Shown here: positions 1 through 10,249 of the stretch, in pieces
Numbering within the stretch: the stretch's first letter is position 1
How the letters are laid out: every line of letters begins with the position of its first letter
NCBI GenBank assembly: GCA_004431415.1
Contig: QPMI01000534.1
Span: forward strand, 186,001 to 250,000
From: Cyanophora paradoxa
Taxonomy: Eukaryota; Glaucocystophyceae; Cyanophorales; Cyanophoraceae
Reading direction: 5' to 3'
Length of the DNA stretch: 64,000 bases
Made by a program: the position numbers and the translations under genes
The notes under the pieces: generated by a model
Told to the model about the DNA's origin: nothing
Databases searched by the model: none
The model's input: the letters and a program-made list of their open reading frames with translations, nothing else

Positions 1-1089
1 CTGCTCCGGGGGTACGAAGATCGACGGGTCCTTGGGGGGGGGGGGGGGGGGGGAAGGGGGGGGGTCAGAGTGCGGAGAAGGGGGCGGGGGGGAGCGGGCG
101 CGGGGTACGGCGCACGACGCCGCGGGCGGTGCCATAGCGGGCGAGGACCTGCTCCCTGAACGCCGCCACGCGCTGCCAGTGCTGGCTCCCCTGCGAGCCC
201 AGCCGGATGCTGCGGGGCGCGTCGGGGGTACGGGAGCGGGCGGGGGATACGCGCGCCTGACGAAGTGCGTGTAGGGGAGGCTGCGGAGTGCCTCCTCCAT
301 GATGATCTCCACGCGCGTGCGCGCCGACGAGACGGCCGCCTGCGTCGGGCCCCGGATCACTGCGGCGGGAGGCGCGGTGAAGGTCAGTCAATCGCAGGGG
401 CGAAGGCGAGGGGCGGCGGGAGGGACGGGGGCACCGATCTCCTCGGCGGGGTCGTCCTGCCGCGGGATGGCGATCGTCGCGCCCGTCTCCGACTGGATCT
501 GAGCGCCGCCGCCGGCAGTGAGCGTGGAGGGCGAACGGGCATTGGCCTACGCCGCTATGCGACGCATCGGTCCGAACGGGGCGCGCGAGCGGCTTCGCAC
601 CTTGTTCTTGGTGGCCCCTTGCCTGCCGATGAGGAACCGGAAGCTGCGGGGCGGCGTCAGGGGTTGGCAGGCGTCGGCGGGTCCGACGGAGGTCTGCTTC
701 GAGCGCCGCCGCCATTCTTAGCACTCGCGCGCTCTTCTGAGGCTAAAGCAGAACAGATCTAGGTCCCTGTTGCACGGCTGCACGCCGCGCGCCCGCGGGG
801 GAACTCCAGGTCGAGCGAGCCATGGCCAGGGGCTGCATGGGGAGCAGGGCACGCACAAGTCGCGCGCGAGGGGAATCCGCAGCTTAAAGCCGTCACCGTC
901 GCGCTGGATGGCCGCGTCCGCATCGTCCGCGTCCACGAACGCGTCGTCCTCGAAGCCGTCCTCCTCCTCTTCATCGTCGAAGTCCTCGTCGTGCTGCAGG
1001 ATCGCATCCTCGCCCTCGTCCAGCGGCACTCGGTACGTGCGCTCCCCGATGGACACGAGGCGGACGCGCCCGCCGCCAACAAGCGCCAT
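1..1089 (-). CDS. ASCC1: ASCC1-like protein (KH domain plus start of phosphoesterase-like domain), 3' end outside window
   Basis: Six exons join in frame on the minus strand: 1089-857, 643-601, 498-435, 359-251, 209-116 and 30 to the edge. Exon 1 starts MALVGGGRVRLV and holds a very acidic stretch (DFDDEEEEDGFEDD), like the acidic N-terminus of ASCC1. Exons 1-3 make a KH domain (FFRFLIGRQGATKNK, then SETGATIAIPRQ, then EEIVIRGPTQ); the GxxG loop is GRQG. Exons 4-6 give LRSLPYTHFV, FREQVLARYGTARGV and DPSIFVPPEQ, matching the family's entry into the 2H phosphoesterase-like fold. In animals ASCC1 belongs to the ASC-1 complex for transcription co-activation and alkylation repair. All introns are GT-AG; that after exon 4 is only 41 nt. 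Here a GTACCCCC string is coding (FVPPEQ), so it is not always a donor. Start choice: first ATG of the acidic exon. The rest of the gene lies left of the window. Confidence 0.86.
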
Positions 1090-1448
1090 CTCCTGAGGCG
1101 CGGCGCAGCGTGAGGCATGGCCGCGCGCCGAGCACTCAACGACAAGTGAAGTGAGCACCTCGATGAGAGTGAAGAGAGCTAAGCTAGCGAGCGAGTTGCG
1201 CTTGTGCAAACGAAGATAACAGTACCCCACCCATTCAGACGAAGTTCAGGTCTTGGGCTCCCAGGCGAGCGCGAACAAGCTGCAGGCGCGGTCTACAGAT
1301 ATCTCTGCCTAGCTGCCCTCCCGACAGCACATCCTGAAGCGCACCTGGAGCGTTCGCATACCGTGGCCGGAGCGTCTGCCAGTCTGGAGCTGAGCGTTCG
1401 CATCGCGGTCGCTGAGGTCGCGCTCGTCAGTCTCTGCGCTCCGAATTG
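1090..1448. promoter_or_regulatory. Divergent intergenic region between the ASCC1-like gene and gene A
   Basis: About 360 bases separate the two divergent start codons. The stretch is GC-mixed and has no convincing exon on either strand, so it probably carries both promoters. No TATA box or other named element is clear. Confidence 0.4.
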
Positions 1449-3335
1449 ATGACCGAAGATACCGATCCATCCTCGAATTCGGAGGCTCCGCTCGAACAAC
1501 GGAGGCGCCGGCTTGAGCGGCACCCAGCTGATCCTTTCCCCTTCACGTACGTCGTGCGCGAGGGCGTGGATAGGAGCCTGATCACAGCGCTCGCGCTGGA
1601 GAGTCCTCTGCGCGGCATCGCGCCCGTCCTTGAGGCGAGCGAGGCCGCGGTCGCCTGCTTCGAGCTCCTACACACGAACTTCAATGAGTGCGCACGCGAC
1701 GCAGGTATGCACTTGACCCAGCTCCCGGCTATCGGCTCGCGCCGGCGTGCTGATCTTGACGCGTTGCAGGCACGTCCCGAGCGGAGGCGCGGCTTGCAAT
1801 CGAGCGGGAGCAGATCAGCATCGAGGATCTGAAGCTGCTGCTCGACCTCGGCTCGGGGGCGGCGGCGGAGGACGACGGGGCGCTGGTGGCGCGGCTCGTC
1901 GACATGGGCCTCGGCCTCGACGAGCTCTTCGCCCTCCTCAAGGCGCGTGCCCCGCATCTCGAACGCCCCGCGCTTGCACTGCGGCAGGTCCGCCTCGGCT
2001 GACGGCGCGCGGTGGCCCCGCAGTACGCCGTGTTCCTTCAAGCGCGGCTTTCCTTCTGCGACGGGATCGGCCTCGCCATCCGCTGCCGCATCTGGCGGAA
2101 AGTGCTCGAGGACGTACTCAAGTCCGACGAGGGGCTGCGCAGAATATGGGGTGCGGACTCCGACCACGACCATCGTAACTGGGTTGCGCTTCCTCCCGCG
2201 CCTTCGGTATGCACGTACATGTGCGATGGGATTCACCCGCGGCGGCAGGGGATGGTGTACGCTCGGGAGATCGTGTCGCTTCTGCCGCTGGGGTCGGGCC
2301 GGACGGCGTGGGCGTTCCTCGAACCCCTCGCCGAGCGCTCCCGCCGTGTGCGTTAGCATCCACCGAGATTCATTAAAACTTCATGATCTGGAGCTTACAG
2401 CGGCGCAGCACTTCGGGCCCTCGCCGGCCGAAGGCGTCGCGCCGGCCTCGAGGTCGCCACCCGCGAATAAAGGGCCCGCGGCCGCGGCCGCGGCCGGGGG
2501 CCCGCCGCCGCAGCCCTACGTGTACGCCACGGCCGGCCCCACCGCCCCTCTACCCGATCCCCGCATCGCTGCAGCCTGTCGGCTCTTTGAGACTCTGGTG
2601 CGGACGTGCGCCGCTTGCCTTGTGTGTTTGAGCCGACCCCCCGCGGCCGGCAGAGAGTCGCGCTCGCGGCATTCGACCCCTACGACGCTGCCGTCGCCTC
2701 CGAGATCCGAACCCGCGAGGCGCAGCTGCCATCGAGCGTCTTCCTGGGTGCGTCACCCTCGGACGCCCCGCCATGGCCAGTACCCCCCCCCCTCTTCAAC
2801 CCCGCTCAGGCGTCCTGGACCCTGGGAGCACCGGCACGCTTGCGGGCGTTCCAAGGTTCATCGCGGGGGTACGCCGATCGGCGGCGGCGCTCGCGGCATG
2901 CCTCCCCCCGGACCTGTTGAGAGCCGCGGCCGAGGCCCCAAGGCGTCGAGACGATGGGAGGCCGTCGCCGGCCCTCGAGCGCCTTGTCCACGACTTCCTC
3001 GCGTCCCGCCTCGCCGCCGTCCTCGCCTCCTGCCTCCGGGGCGCCGACCCACCCGCCCCTGACGCCAGCGCCATCGGGGAGGTTGCGGCGGTACCCCCGA
3101 CCCGCCCGCGGCCGCGGTTCGCATCTCCGTACCCCCGCCGACCCCCTCGTGATCGGCAGATCATGCGGGAGTGCCCGCTGGGCCTGGTTCCTGCCCGCAT
3201 GCTGCGAGAGCAAGAGCGCCCGCCTTCTCGACGAGGCGCGAGATATGATGTCGAGGCCCTTCTCACGGGCGTCTCGAGGCTGCTGGCCCCGATCCACGGG
3301 AGCTGGCCCGGCCCCAGCCTTCACGACGCCGTGCG

Positions 3336-3371
<36 letters not shown>

Positions 3372-3819
3372 TTTTCTAGATCTGAGGAATCCTCTATCGT
3401 CGGCGATATATATAATTCCCCCTGCAGGTCCCCCACATAGCGAAGACGGCCGAGCTCTTTGCCGGGCACATCGCCGAAGGCCTGGGCGAATACCAAGGTA
3501 TACGTACCCCCTCGACCCGCCCCCTCCCTCCTCCACGCTCCACCCTCTGATCCCGGACCCGGCCGCGGCCGCGGCGCTTGCAGAGGCGCGCACGTACAGG
3601 GCGGGGCTGTACCTCGGCGGGTCTAGATCTGACGGCTCCAGCGCGGCGCCGGCACAGGAGCTGCAGCGGCTGCTTGTCGCGACCTTCCGCCGCCTCGAGA
3701 ACGCCCACATGCGGACTTGTGGTCTCGGCATCGGCACCTGGGCCCGGGCTCATGATCACAGCCCCTACACGTATATGCACAATCCTCTCGAAGTCATCGA
3801 TGTCGATAGCGATAGCTAG
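1449..3819 (+). CDS. Unknown multi-exon protein, gene A of an inverted paralogous pair
   Basis: I do not recognise the family. Exon 1 (1449-1704) encodes ERHPADPFPFTYVVREGVD and LITALALESPLRGIAPVLEA and ends at a clear gtatgc donor. Exon 2 starts at 1770 (after ttgcag) and encodes RLAIEREQISIEDLKLLLDL and LVARLVDMGLGLDELFALLK. Later exons give ARLSFCDGIGLAIRCRIW (about 2024-2150), GMVYAREIVSLLPLG (about 2245-2350), SEIRTREAQLPSSVFLG (about 2695-2750), LVHDFLASRLAAVLASCLRG (about 2980-3045), ALLTGVSRLLAPIHGSW (about 3255-3310) and ELFAGHIAEGLGEYQ (about 3450-3500). The same blocks occur in the same order in the minus-strand gene at 10250-13125, which is strong evidence that they are exons. The protein looks soluble and largely helical. 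An intron here carries a 33-base C-run (3336-3368). The C-terminus (to 3819) is uncertain and much shorter than in gene B. Confidence 0.6.
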
Positions 3820-4894
3820 TGCTAGCTGCATTCGTTTGATAGCGCTAGCTATATAGCAATACCAGTGCTAGTAGGCCTAGGCTAAATTGAACATGAGCTA
3901 GCGCTATAGCGCTACTAGGCTAGCGCTAGCTAATAGCTATAGCTACGTCCGCGTTCCGCCGGCGCACGCGGCCGCCGGGCCGAGAATCGAAGAAGCTGCG
4001 ATAACCACAGCGCTTCAAAAGAATATTTTTCCGCCAAGTCGAGGGGGGGGGAGAATCCGGGTTACTATGGCGTGAAGTTGTCGCCATCATCCCGGCTAGC
4101 TAGCGCGCTTCGATGGAGTGCGAACGCGTCAAAAGCGATAGCTAGAGCGCGCTACAAGGCCGGATTCCGTGTCCCCGCTCCCCCAGTGAGCCCGGATTCA
4201 AAAAGTGGGTGCGTGAACAGCCGTCCCCGCTTCAGGGCGCCGATCTCGCGCTAATCGCCTTGTAGCAGCTCTTAGAATGATGCAAAACTAACATTGGCTA
4301 TCGCTACAGGAAGGGCCGGGTTCGCTTTGATGGTCACGGTCGGCGGCCCTCCGCCCAGTGTGAGCCACGGCACCAGCGGCGGACCCCCGCCGCCACTGAC
4401 AGCGAGCGGCCTACGTGCGCATCGATCATCTTAGCCAGAAACTGCAACAAGCGACCGGCGAGCGCACCAGGGTAGCAAGGCGCCGTGGTGCCATGGTGGT
4501 CATCTTGGCCATTCCGGCGGCGCTCGCTGCATCCCCGCAGTTTAGCCAGCTTATGTGGACAATGAAGTGGTTTCATACCGTAGAAGCGCACCAAGACACG
4601 CCGTGGGCGCCGTGGTGGTGAACTGGCTGCAGGTCTCTAACTGGTGGTGCAGAGTTAGGGGCGCACAGCGCAGCGCCTGGGCCGGGAAGCAGCGCGCATA
4701 GTTTATATCTAACATATAGAAAGAGAAGCACGCACTTCCGGGCGGCGGGGCTCAGTTTCCAGGTCGGCGGTCCGCGAACCACCCCCCTTCGCGCGGCGAG
4801 GCCGGGCGCGCCACGCGCAGCGCGGCGGCGGGTCAGGGCTTGCACGCGGATAGTGCACATGCATGTCAAAGTGCTGGCGTACCGCTAGAGGCAC
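3820..4894. other. Intergenic region with dense overlapping palindromes
   Basis: No exon could be supported. The first 140 bases (about 3820-3960) are packed with overlapping palindromes built from GCTAGC, TAGCTA, AGCGCT and AGGCCT, so many overlapping hairpins could form. The rest is ordinary mixed sequence with only short open frames that lack splice-compatible partners. Confidence 0.5.
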
Positions 4895-5429
4895 ATGGCG
4901 TCGGAGAAGAGCGAGGTGCGACCGAAACGCGATGGGGGCAAACTGATCTGGGGCACGCGACCGCTTCCCGTGAGCGGAACCGAGCCACGATCGCCGAGAG
5001 AGGTACGCACATGGATAATAGAGCCCTAGAACGCATACAGGGTGAGCGGCGCCGCGTTGGTGGGGCAGGCGTAGGACAGCCGGGAGGCACCCCTCCGTCC
5101 CAACAAGCAGACGCTGCGCGGGCGGCTTACATCGCAGCTAGTGGATGGATATGCATCAAGAAGACAGGAAAGACACCTGCCGGCGAGCTGCGCCCAGAGA
5201 TCCGAAAGTCGCTCCGAGCTTCCGCGCCCGAGATGCGCTGCCAGGCCGCCGGGCGCGCGTGAAGCCCCCGGAAGTGCTGTACTACGTCCAGAAAGAGCGC
5301 TGGTCATGCTGGCTGGTCGGTGGATACGTCGGATGCGCCGCTGGCCTCAGGCCGCTCAGCAGCCGATTCCTGGGCGGGCGGGCGATCCGGGCAGCCTCAG
5401 GTGGCGAGGACCCGTCCAATCGATGTTAG
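4895..5429 (+). CDS. Possible small two-exon gene of unknown function
   Basis: The candidate first exon starts at ATG 4895 (MASEKSEVRPKRDGG, then LIWGTRPLPVSGTEPRSPRE) and stops at a gtacgc donor near 5003. A second open stretch ending at a stop near 5429 contains VKPPEVLYYVQKERWSCWL and VGGYVGCAAG, which look like natural protein with a short hydrophobic segment. I could not establish the splice between the two, and another frame is also open there. Treat as a hint only. Confidence 0.25.
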
Positions 5430-6895
5430 CTAGGCAATACTGCTTGCTGCCAGAGCAAGAGGCGATGGCGTGGAGGTCGCCGTCGCCGTGCCTTAACGCT
5501 GAGGCTAGCGCTTGGACTCTAGCGTACCCCTTTTGGGGGGGGGATAAATGAATTTCGACTTGGCGCTAATAAATTCTTTTGAAGCGCTGTGAACGTTCTA
5601 GCTAGCGCTGCCCGAGGCCGCGCGCGCGCTGCCCGGCCGCCGGGCCACTTTGCAATTGAATTCGGCTGCGGGATCGGCTTCCCCGATCTCCTCCCGGACT
5701 CGTGGTCGTACCCGTCGCCGGCTTGCCGAGCCTACGTACGCGTCTCCTTCTACTTCCCTCCGGCGGTTTGCCGGGCCGGACCCTCCGGCCTTTGTTCTTG
5801 ATACCGGACCGCCGCCTTTGCCTTCGTCTTCTGCTTCGCTGGTCGTATCCCGCCGGCGCCGGCGTACCGTAGTACTTCGTCTTATAGTTTAGTTCGGTCT
5901 AGTTCGGATTCTGATCGTAGTGTTGATGCTAGAGTTAGTTTCAATACTAGCTATAGTCCTCGTGCTCGACCTGTTGTTCGCCGTCGTTTGCAGTTCGATT
6001 GCCCGCCTCGACCCCGGTCGGCTTTAGTGATTCCTTTGACTGTCCTTTTGCCTGCTCTTGATCCGCCTGCTCCGCCTCCTGTGTCCTCCTCGACCTTGTG
6101 CCGTAGCAGTGCCCTTTCGCGTCGTCCTGCTTCGCCTCCGCCTCCGCGTCGTCTTGTTGTTCCTCTTACTTGTCTGCTTCCTGTTATTTATCTTTCAAGT
6201 TTCTCAAATTTGTCCTCCGCTTCTTAGTGATGTAATTCCTTCCGATATTGATATCGATGGTATCTCTAGCTCTGGCTCTTCTTCGTGTCAGTCATCCTCT
6301 GTCCCTAGATCTGCTCGATTTCTCGTCTCTTCTCGATCTGTCTCGAGCTCTGTGTCTTTTCTTTTTTATTGTCGATTTTGGCTCTTTGTCTTATCTTTCT
6401 TCGTGCTCCTGTCTTAGTTATTTTGCTTTTTTGTCTTTAGGCCCCCTGGGCAGCCCCCGCAGTGCTGGTGTCTAGAGACTGTACATGTGGCCGGTAATTC
6501 ACCAAAAAAAAAATTGAATTCGGCTGGCGAGCTCCGAGGCTCGACTCTCTCGCGATCGATCGCGATCGGCGAGCAGCCCGCGCGCGGCCGGCGGCCAGCT
6601 GCAGCGCGGGGGTCACGTTAAAGCTGCGTACGTATATATATACGTATACACAGCTATAGTGATCCTGCATGCACTTCGGAGCGAGCCTCGGAGCGACTTC
6701 GGCTTGTGCGAACGAAGGCGTCAGTACCCCAAAGACTAGAGACCGCGTTTAGAGCTGCGAAACCAACGAGCGGCGGGACAGGCACAACGCATTTTCGGTA
6801 GCTGAGCACCGTGAGGAAGCCGAAACTAGCGTAGCGTCGCCCCCAGCAGCGGGAGTGCCGAGCGAGCGGCCGGCAATCCTCCGGCCGCCGGCAAG
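5430..6895. other. Intergenic region with a long pyrimidine-rich block
   Basis: From about 5640 to 6480 the plus strand is strongly pyrimidine-rich, with repeated cttcg, cctg and tcgt words, then shifts to T-rich (cttttcttttttattgtcg). Several frames stay open simply because purine-rich stop codons are rare there; they read as Ser/Leu/Pro/Arg low complexity and look non-coding. A 32-base string at about 6377-6408 recurs near 61190. From 6480 on the sequence is mixed, with palindromes such as gatcgatcgcgatc. Confidence 0.5.
6377..6408 (+). repeat. Dispersed repeat, copy 1
   Basis: The string ttggctctttgtctta followed by ctttcttcgtgctc is found again at about 61190-61225 in another intergenic region 55 kb away, differing by a 4-base insertion. 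Both copies sit in T/C-rich DNA, as expected for an old mobile-element remnant or a conserved non-coding element. Confidence 0.55.
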
Positions 6896-9800
6896 ATGCC
6901 TAGCGTCATGCAGGATGCACTATCGTCCGCTTCGAACTGGGGCGAGTATGTGAGGGCTACGGTGCGCGAGAAAGCCGCGCATCGCGTCGCGCAAGCTCGT
7001 TTAGAGCGGGGAGGCGGCGGCGTGGGCTTCTGTGGTCTTTCTAGGCGTAGCTAGGAGCTGCAGTGGCATTCCCACCGTCGCCCCGCCGCCGACGCTTCCA
7101 CCCCCAGGTCAAGGAGAAGCAGTCGACCCCATGGGACAAGGCTGGGCTGGTCCGTTCGCGGGCGGCGCGGCATTCGGGGCCGCTTCCGACGCCCTTGCGC
7201 CCCGCAGAGGCCTGAGCCGGTGTCGAGGCCGCACCCGAAGCCGGGGGCGAATCCCATCCTGCAGTCGATGGACGCCTCCACGACGCGCGCGTTCACCGAG
7301 AAGCAAAACGTGGACGCCAACCGAGGATGGGTTCGCTTCTCCGCCCGCGCCCCGCGCCCGCGCCGGCGCCGGCCGCCCCGCGCAGCTGAGGCCGAGCGGC
7401 GCGCAGAACAAGTCGCTGGAGCAGGGGCGGGGGCAGCGCTTCGACATCCTCTCGCAGGAGGAGCGCGTGGCCGTGCGGACGCCGCGCCGCTCGCAGGCGC
7501 CCAACCCGCCGGCCCGCGACCTCGCCGCCGAGACCTTCGCCAAGCAGAAGGCCTACCTCCACAACAGCGCGCAGGCGCGCCCGCCCGCCCGCCTCCCGGC
7601 GCCGCGCGGCAAACCTTAGCCTCGCTGAGCTCGGGGCGGGCGGGCGGGCGCAGAGCACGCGGGTGGACTACAACGTGCTGACGACGAAGCACTTCACGGA
7701 GCAGCACTGGCTGGCGCCCGAGCTGCGCCCCGAGATCCTCCGCGGCGCCGAGCGCGAGGAGAAGGCCGAGCGCGCCCGCGCCGCCCGCGCCTCCACGCTC
7801 CTCAACGCCGTGCGCCCCCCCCCCCCCGCCCGCCCACCCATCTCCCTCTCGAGCCCCACGAATCCTAATCTCTCCGCTGCGCGCAGGGCTCGCGGGCGGA
7901 CTTCGACATCATCACGGGGGAGCTGCACGGGGATGGGGCCGCGAAGACGGCGGCCGAGCGGAAGGCGGCCTTCGACCGGGCGGTGGCGCTGCGGAACAAG
8001 GCGGCGACGGAGAGCGTGCACCCGATCCTCCAGACCTTCGGCGAGGAGGCGGCCGAGCAGCGGCAGCGGGAGGCCGACGCCGCCGAGTGGGAGACCCTCC
8101 GCCGCAACAAGGCGCGCGCCCGCCCGCGCCCCTCTCGGAGCCGTGCCCCGGCCCGTTATCGGACTGACGCCTGAGCGCAGGCGAAGCAGCAGCCGCCGCG
8201 GTACCGCATCCGGGAGGGGGCGGGGATGGACCTCACCTCGGGCATCGTCAGGGACGAGACCATCCTGGCGCAGGTCCGGCCCCGCCCGGCGCCCCTTTCC
8301 TTCGTTCGCTTCGCCTCGCCCCGCCCCGGCCCGACGATCGATCTCCTGCAGGCCGAGTCTCGCCTCCGCGCGCGGAACGAGGTGCGGGCGCGCAAGCACA
8401 CCTTTGAGGCGGAGCAGGTACCCCTCTTTTCTTCCACCCGCCCCCCGCACCCCCGTGCCCACAGGGGGGTACAGGTGTCGCGGGGGGACGCGGAGGGCGC
8501 CGCGGCGGAGGTCAAGGCGATGAACCGCCTCGCGACGCACTTCGGTAACCCCTCTTATCTCCCCCCCCCCCCCCTCCCACGCCGACGGGGTCGGGCCTGG
8601 GGCAGTGGCGGACGCGCGGCGGGCGGACATCATCACGAACGTGCCGGTGGAGGGCGGGGAGGGGGCGCCCCTGGACGGCCACTCGGTGGCGGAGCTGAGG
8701 GCGCGGCCCCTCTGGAGCACGCTGCGCACCCTCGAGGAGCGCACCGCCGCCGAGGAGGAGGAGCTCAGGCGCACCGCAGCGGCGGCGGCGCCCTCGGCCT
8801 CGAGCACGGCGGCGGCGGCGGCGGGGGCGCTGCGCCTGCAGCTGGATGCGACGGCGGCCTCGCAGCAGCAGCAGCTGGCGGCGTCGCTGACGGCCTCGCC
8901 GGGGCGCGCCGTGGACGCCGGCCCGCTCCGCCCCCTCGACGTCCCCTCGTCCCCACCGGCGAGGACTGGCCCCGCGCCCAGGCGAGCCCCGCCCCGTCCC
9001 TTCTCCCTGCTTTGTTCGGCTCTGACGGCGGGGCGGGGCGACAGGTGGCGCGGCCGGAGGGGCGGCTCCCCGCCCACCACTCGATGTCCGAGGCATCTCC
9101 CGCCGCCTCCGCGCCGAGGCCGCCGCCGCCGCCGGGCCCCCTCGCCCCGCCCCGCACCGCCGGCCCCGCACCGCCGCGCCGGCCCCAGCCGAGGGCCCGG
9201 CCGGCGTCCCGGCGGCGTCGGCGGGCGAGGACGAGGAGGCGGCCGCGGAGGAGCTCGCGGCTGCGGCGGCCCCCGCGGGGCGGCGGAGGGGATGCTGCCC
9301 ATGGGCCACAGCGCTAGCGTCCCGGCCTTCGGGCGGCGGGCCGGCGGGCCGGCGGAGGGCGCGTCGGGCGGCGGCGGCGCGGCCGGCGGGCGCGGCAGCG
9401 GCGTGGCCCGCACCACCGTCAACGTCGAGCCCTACGTCTCCAGTGCGCCCCGCCCCGCGCCCCGCTCAGAGAAGGGAGCCTCCTCGGATTCGAACCGGGG
9501 CCCGGGGCGCAGTGCCGTCGGGCCACCTGCTGGGGGCGGAGAGCGGGAAGAAGCTGTACGCCCGCGCGCTCCTCGACAACTACGCCCCGACGCCGGCGTC
9601 ACGCGCCCCGCCCGCGACTTCTTCGCGCGGTACCCCCTTCCCACCCGCCCCCCCCCCCCCCCCCCCCCCCCCGCATTTTCGATCTCTGAGGCGGTACCCA
9701 GGGACGAGATGCGGCACCCGTCGCCCACGAGGGCCCAGCGGCTCGTGCTTGCGGCCCCGGCCCCGGCCCCGGCCCCGGCGCTGGCCTCGGCGGCCTCGGC

Positions 9801-9970
9801 CCCGCCGCGGCCCGGAGGCGGCGCACCAGGGGGCGGGGACGCCCAAGCCGGCGAGCCCGGCCCCGCAGGCGGCGGAGGCGCCGGGGAGCCGGGCCGGCAG
9901 CGCGGGGAGCAGGAGGAGGACGCCGGTGCGGACGGGCGGGTTCCAGAACGTGGACGCGTCCAAGCTGTGA
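6896..9970 (+). CDS. Unknown protein with repeated D-I-[IL]-[ST] motifs
   Basis: Splice-compatible exons run from ATG 6896 (MPSVMQDALSSASNWGEYVR) to a stop at 9968-9970 after TGGFQNVDASKL. The product is charged, Ala/Arg/Glu-rich and probably helical. A short motif recurs: RFDILSQEE (about 7440), DYNVLTTKHF (about 7669), DFDIITGELHG (about 7900) and ADIITNVPVEG (about 8620), each near the start of an exon. Comparable motifs occur in poorly characterised flagella- or cytoskeleton-associated proteins; that link is inference. Other recognisable exons contain LAAETFAKQKAYLHNSAQ, QPPRYRIREGAGMDL and RLRARNEVRARKHTFEAEQ. Two introns (after about 7574 and about 8112) have no usable GT and need a GC donor. 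The last third is Ala/Pro/Gly low complexity with a (GGCCCC)n tract near 9750; a 25-base C-run (9648-9672) lies in an intron. No TM segment or signal peptide is seen. Confidence 0.6.
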
Positions 9971-10249
9971 TCATGAATCGAATCCCCCAGCTCCCCAGCA
10001 CTAGTGTAGCAGACTCTCGACCGAGTCGACAGGACGCGTAAAATCATTGAATGCGATTGGTTTCTCCTGGTTAAAAATTGCAAGAATCGACATATGCATG
10101 GACAACGGGGGGTACTGACTAGCTACGCAGAGACGTGAGCCCGTCTCAACATCTACTCTTAGGACCGCAGATTGGCCGACGGACCGGAAGCGCGGCCTAA
10201 CTACTCATGCAGTGACTTGGGCATCACAGACTCGAGATCTGCACAAAAT

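Noticed and set aside
7668-9422. Long minus-strand open frame (584 codons) opposite the D-I-[IL]-[ST] motif gene
   Set aside because: Arg/Ala/Pro/Gly low complexity created by high GC; the plus strand gives splice-compatible exons with natural composition.
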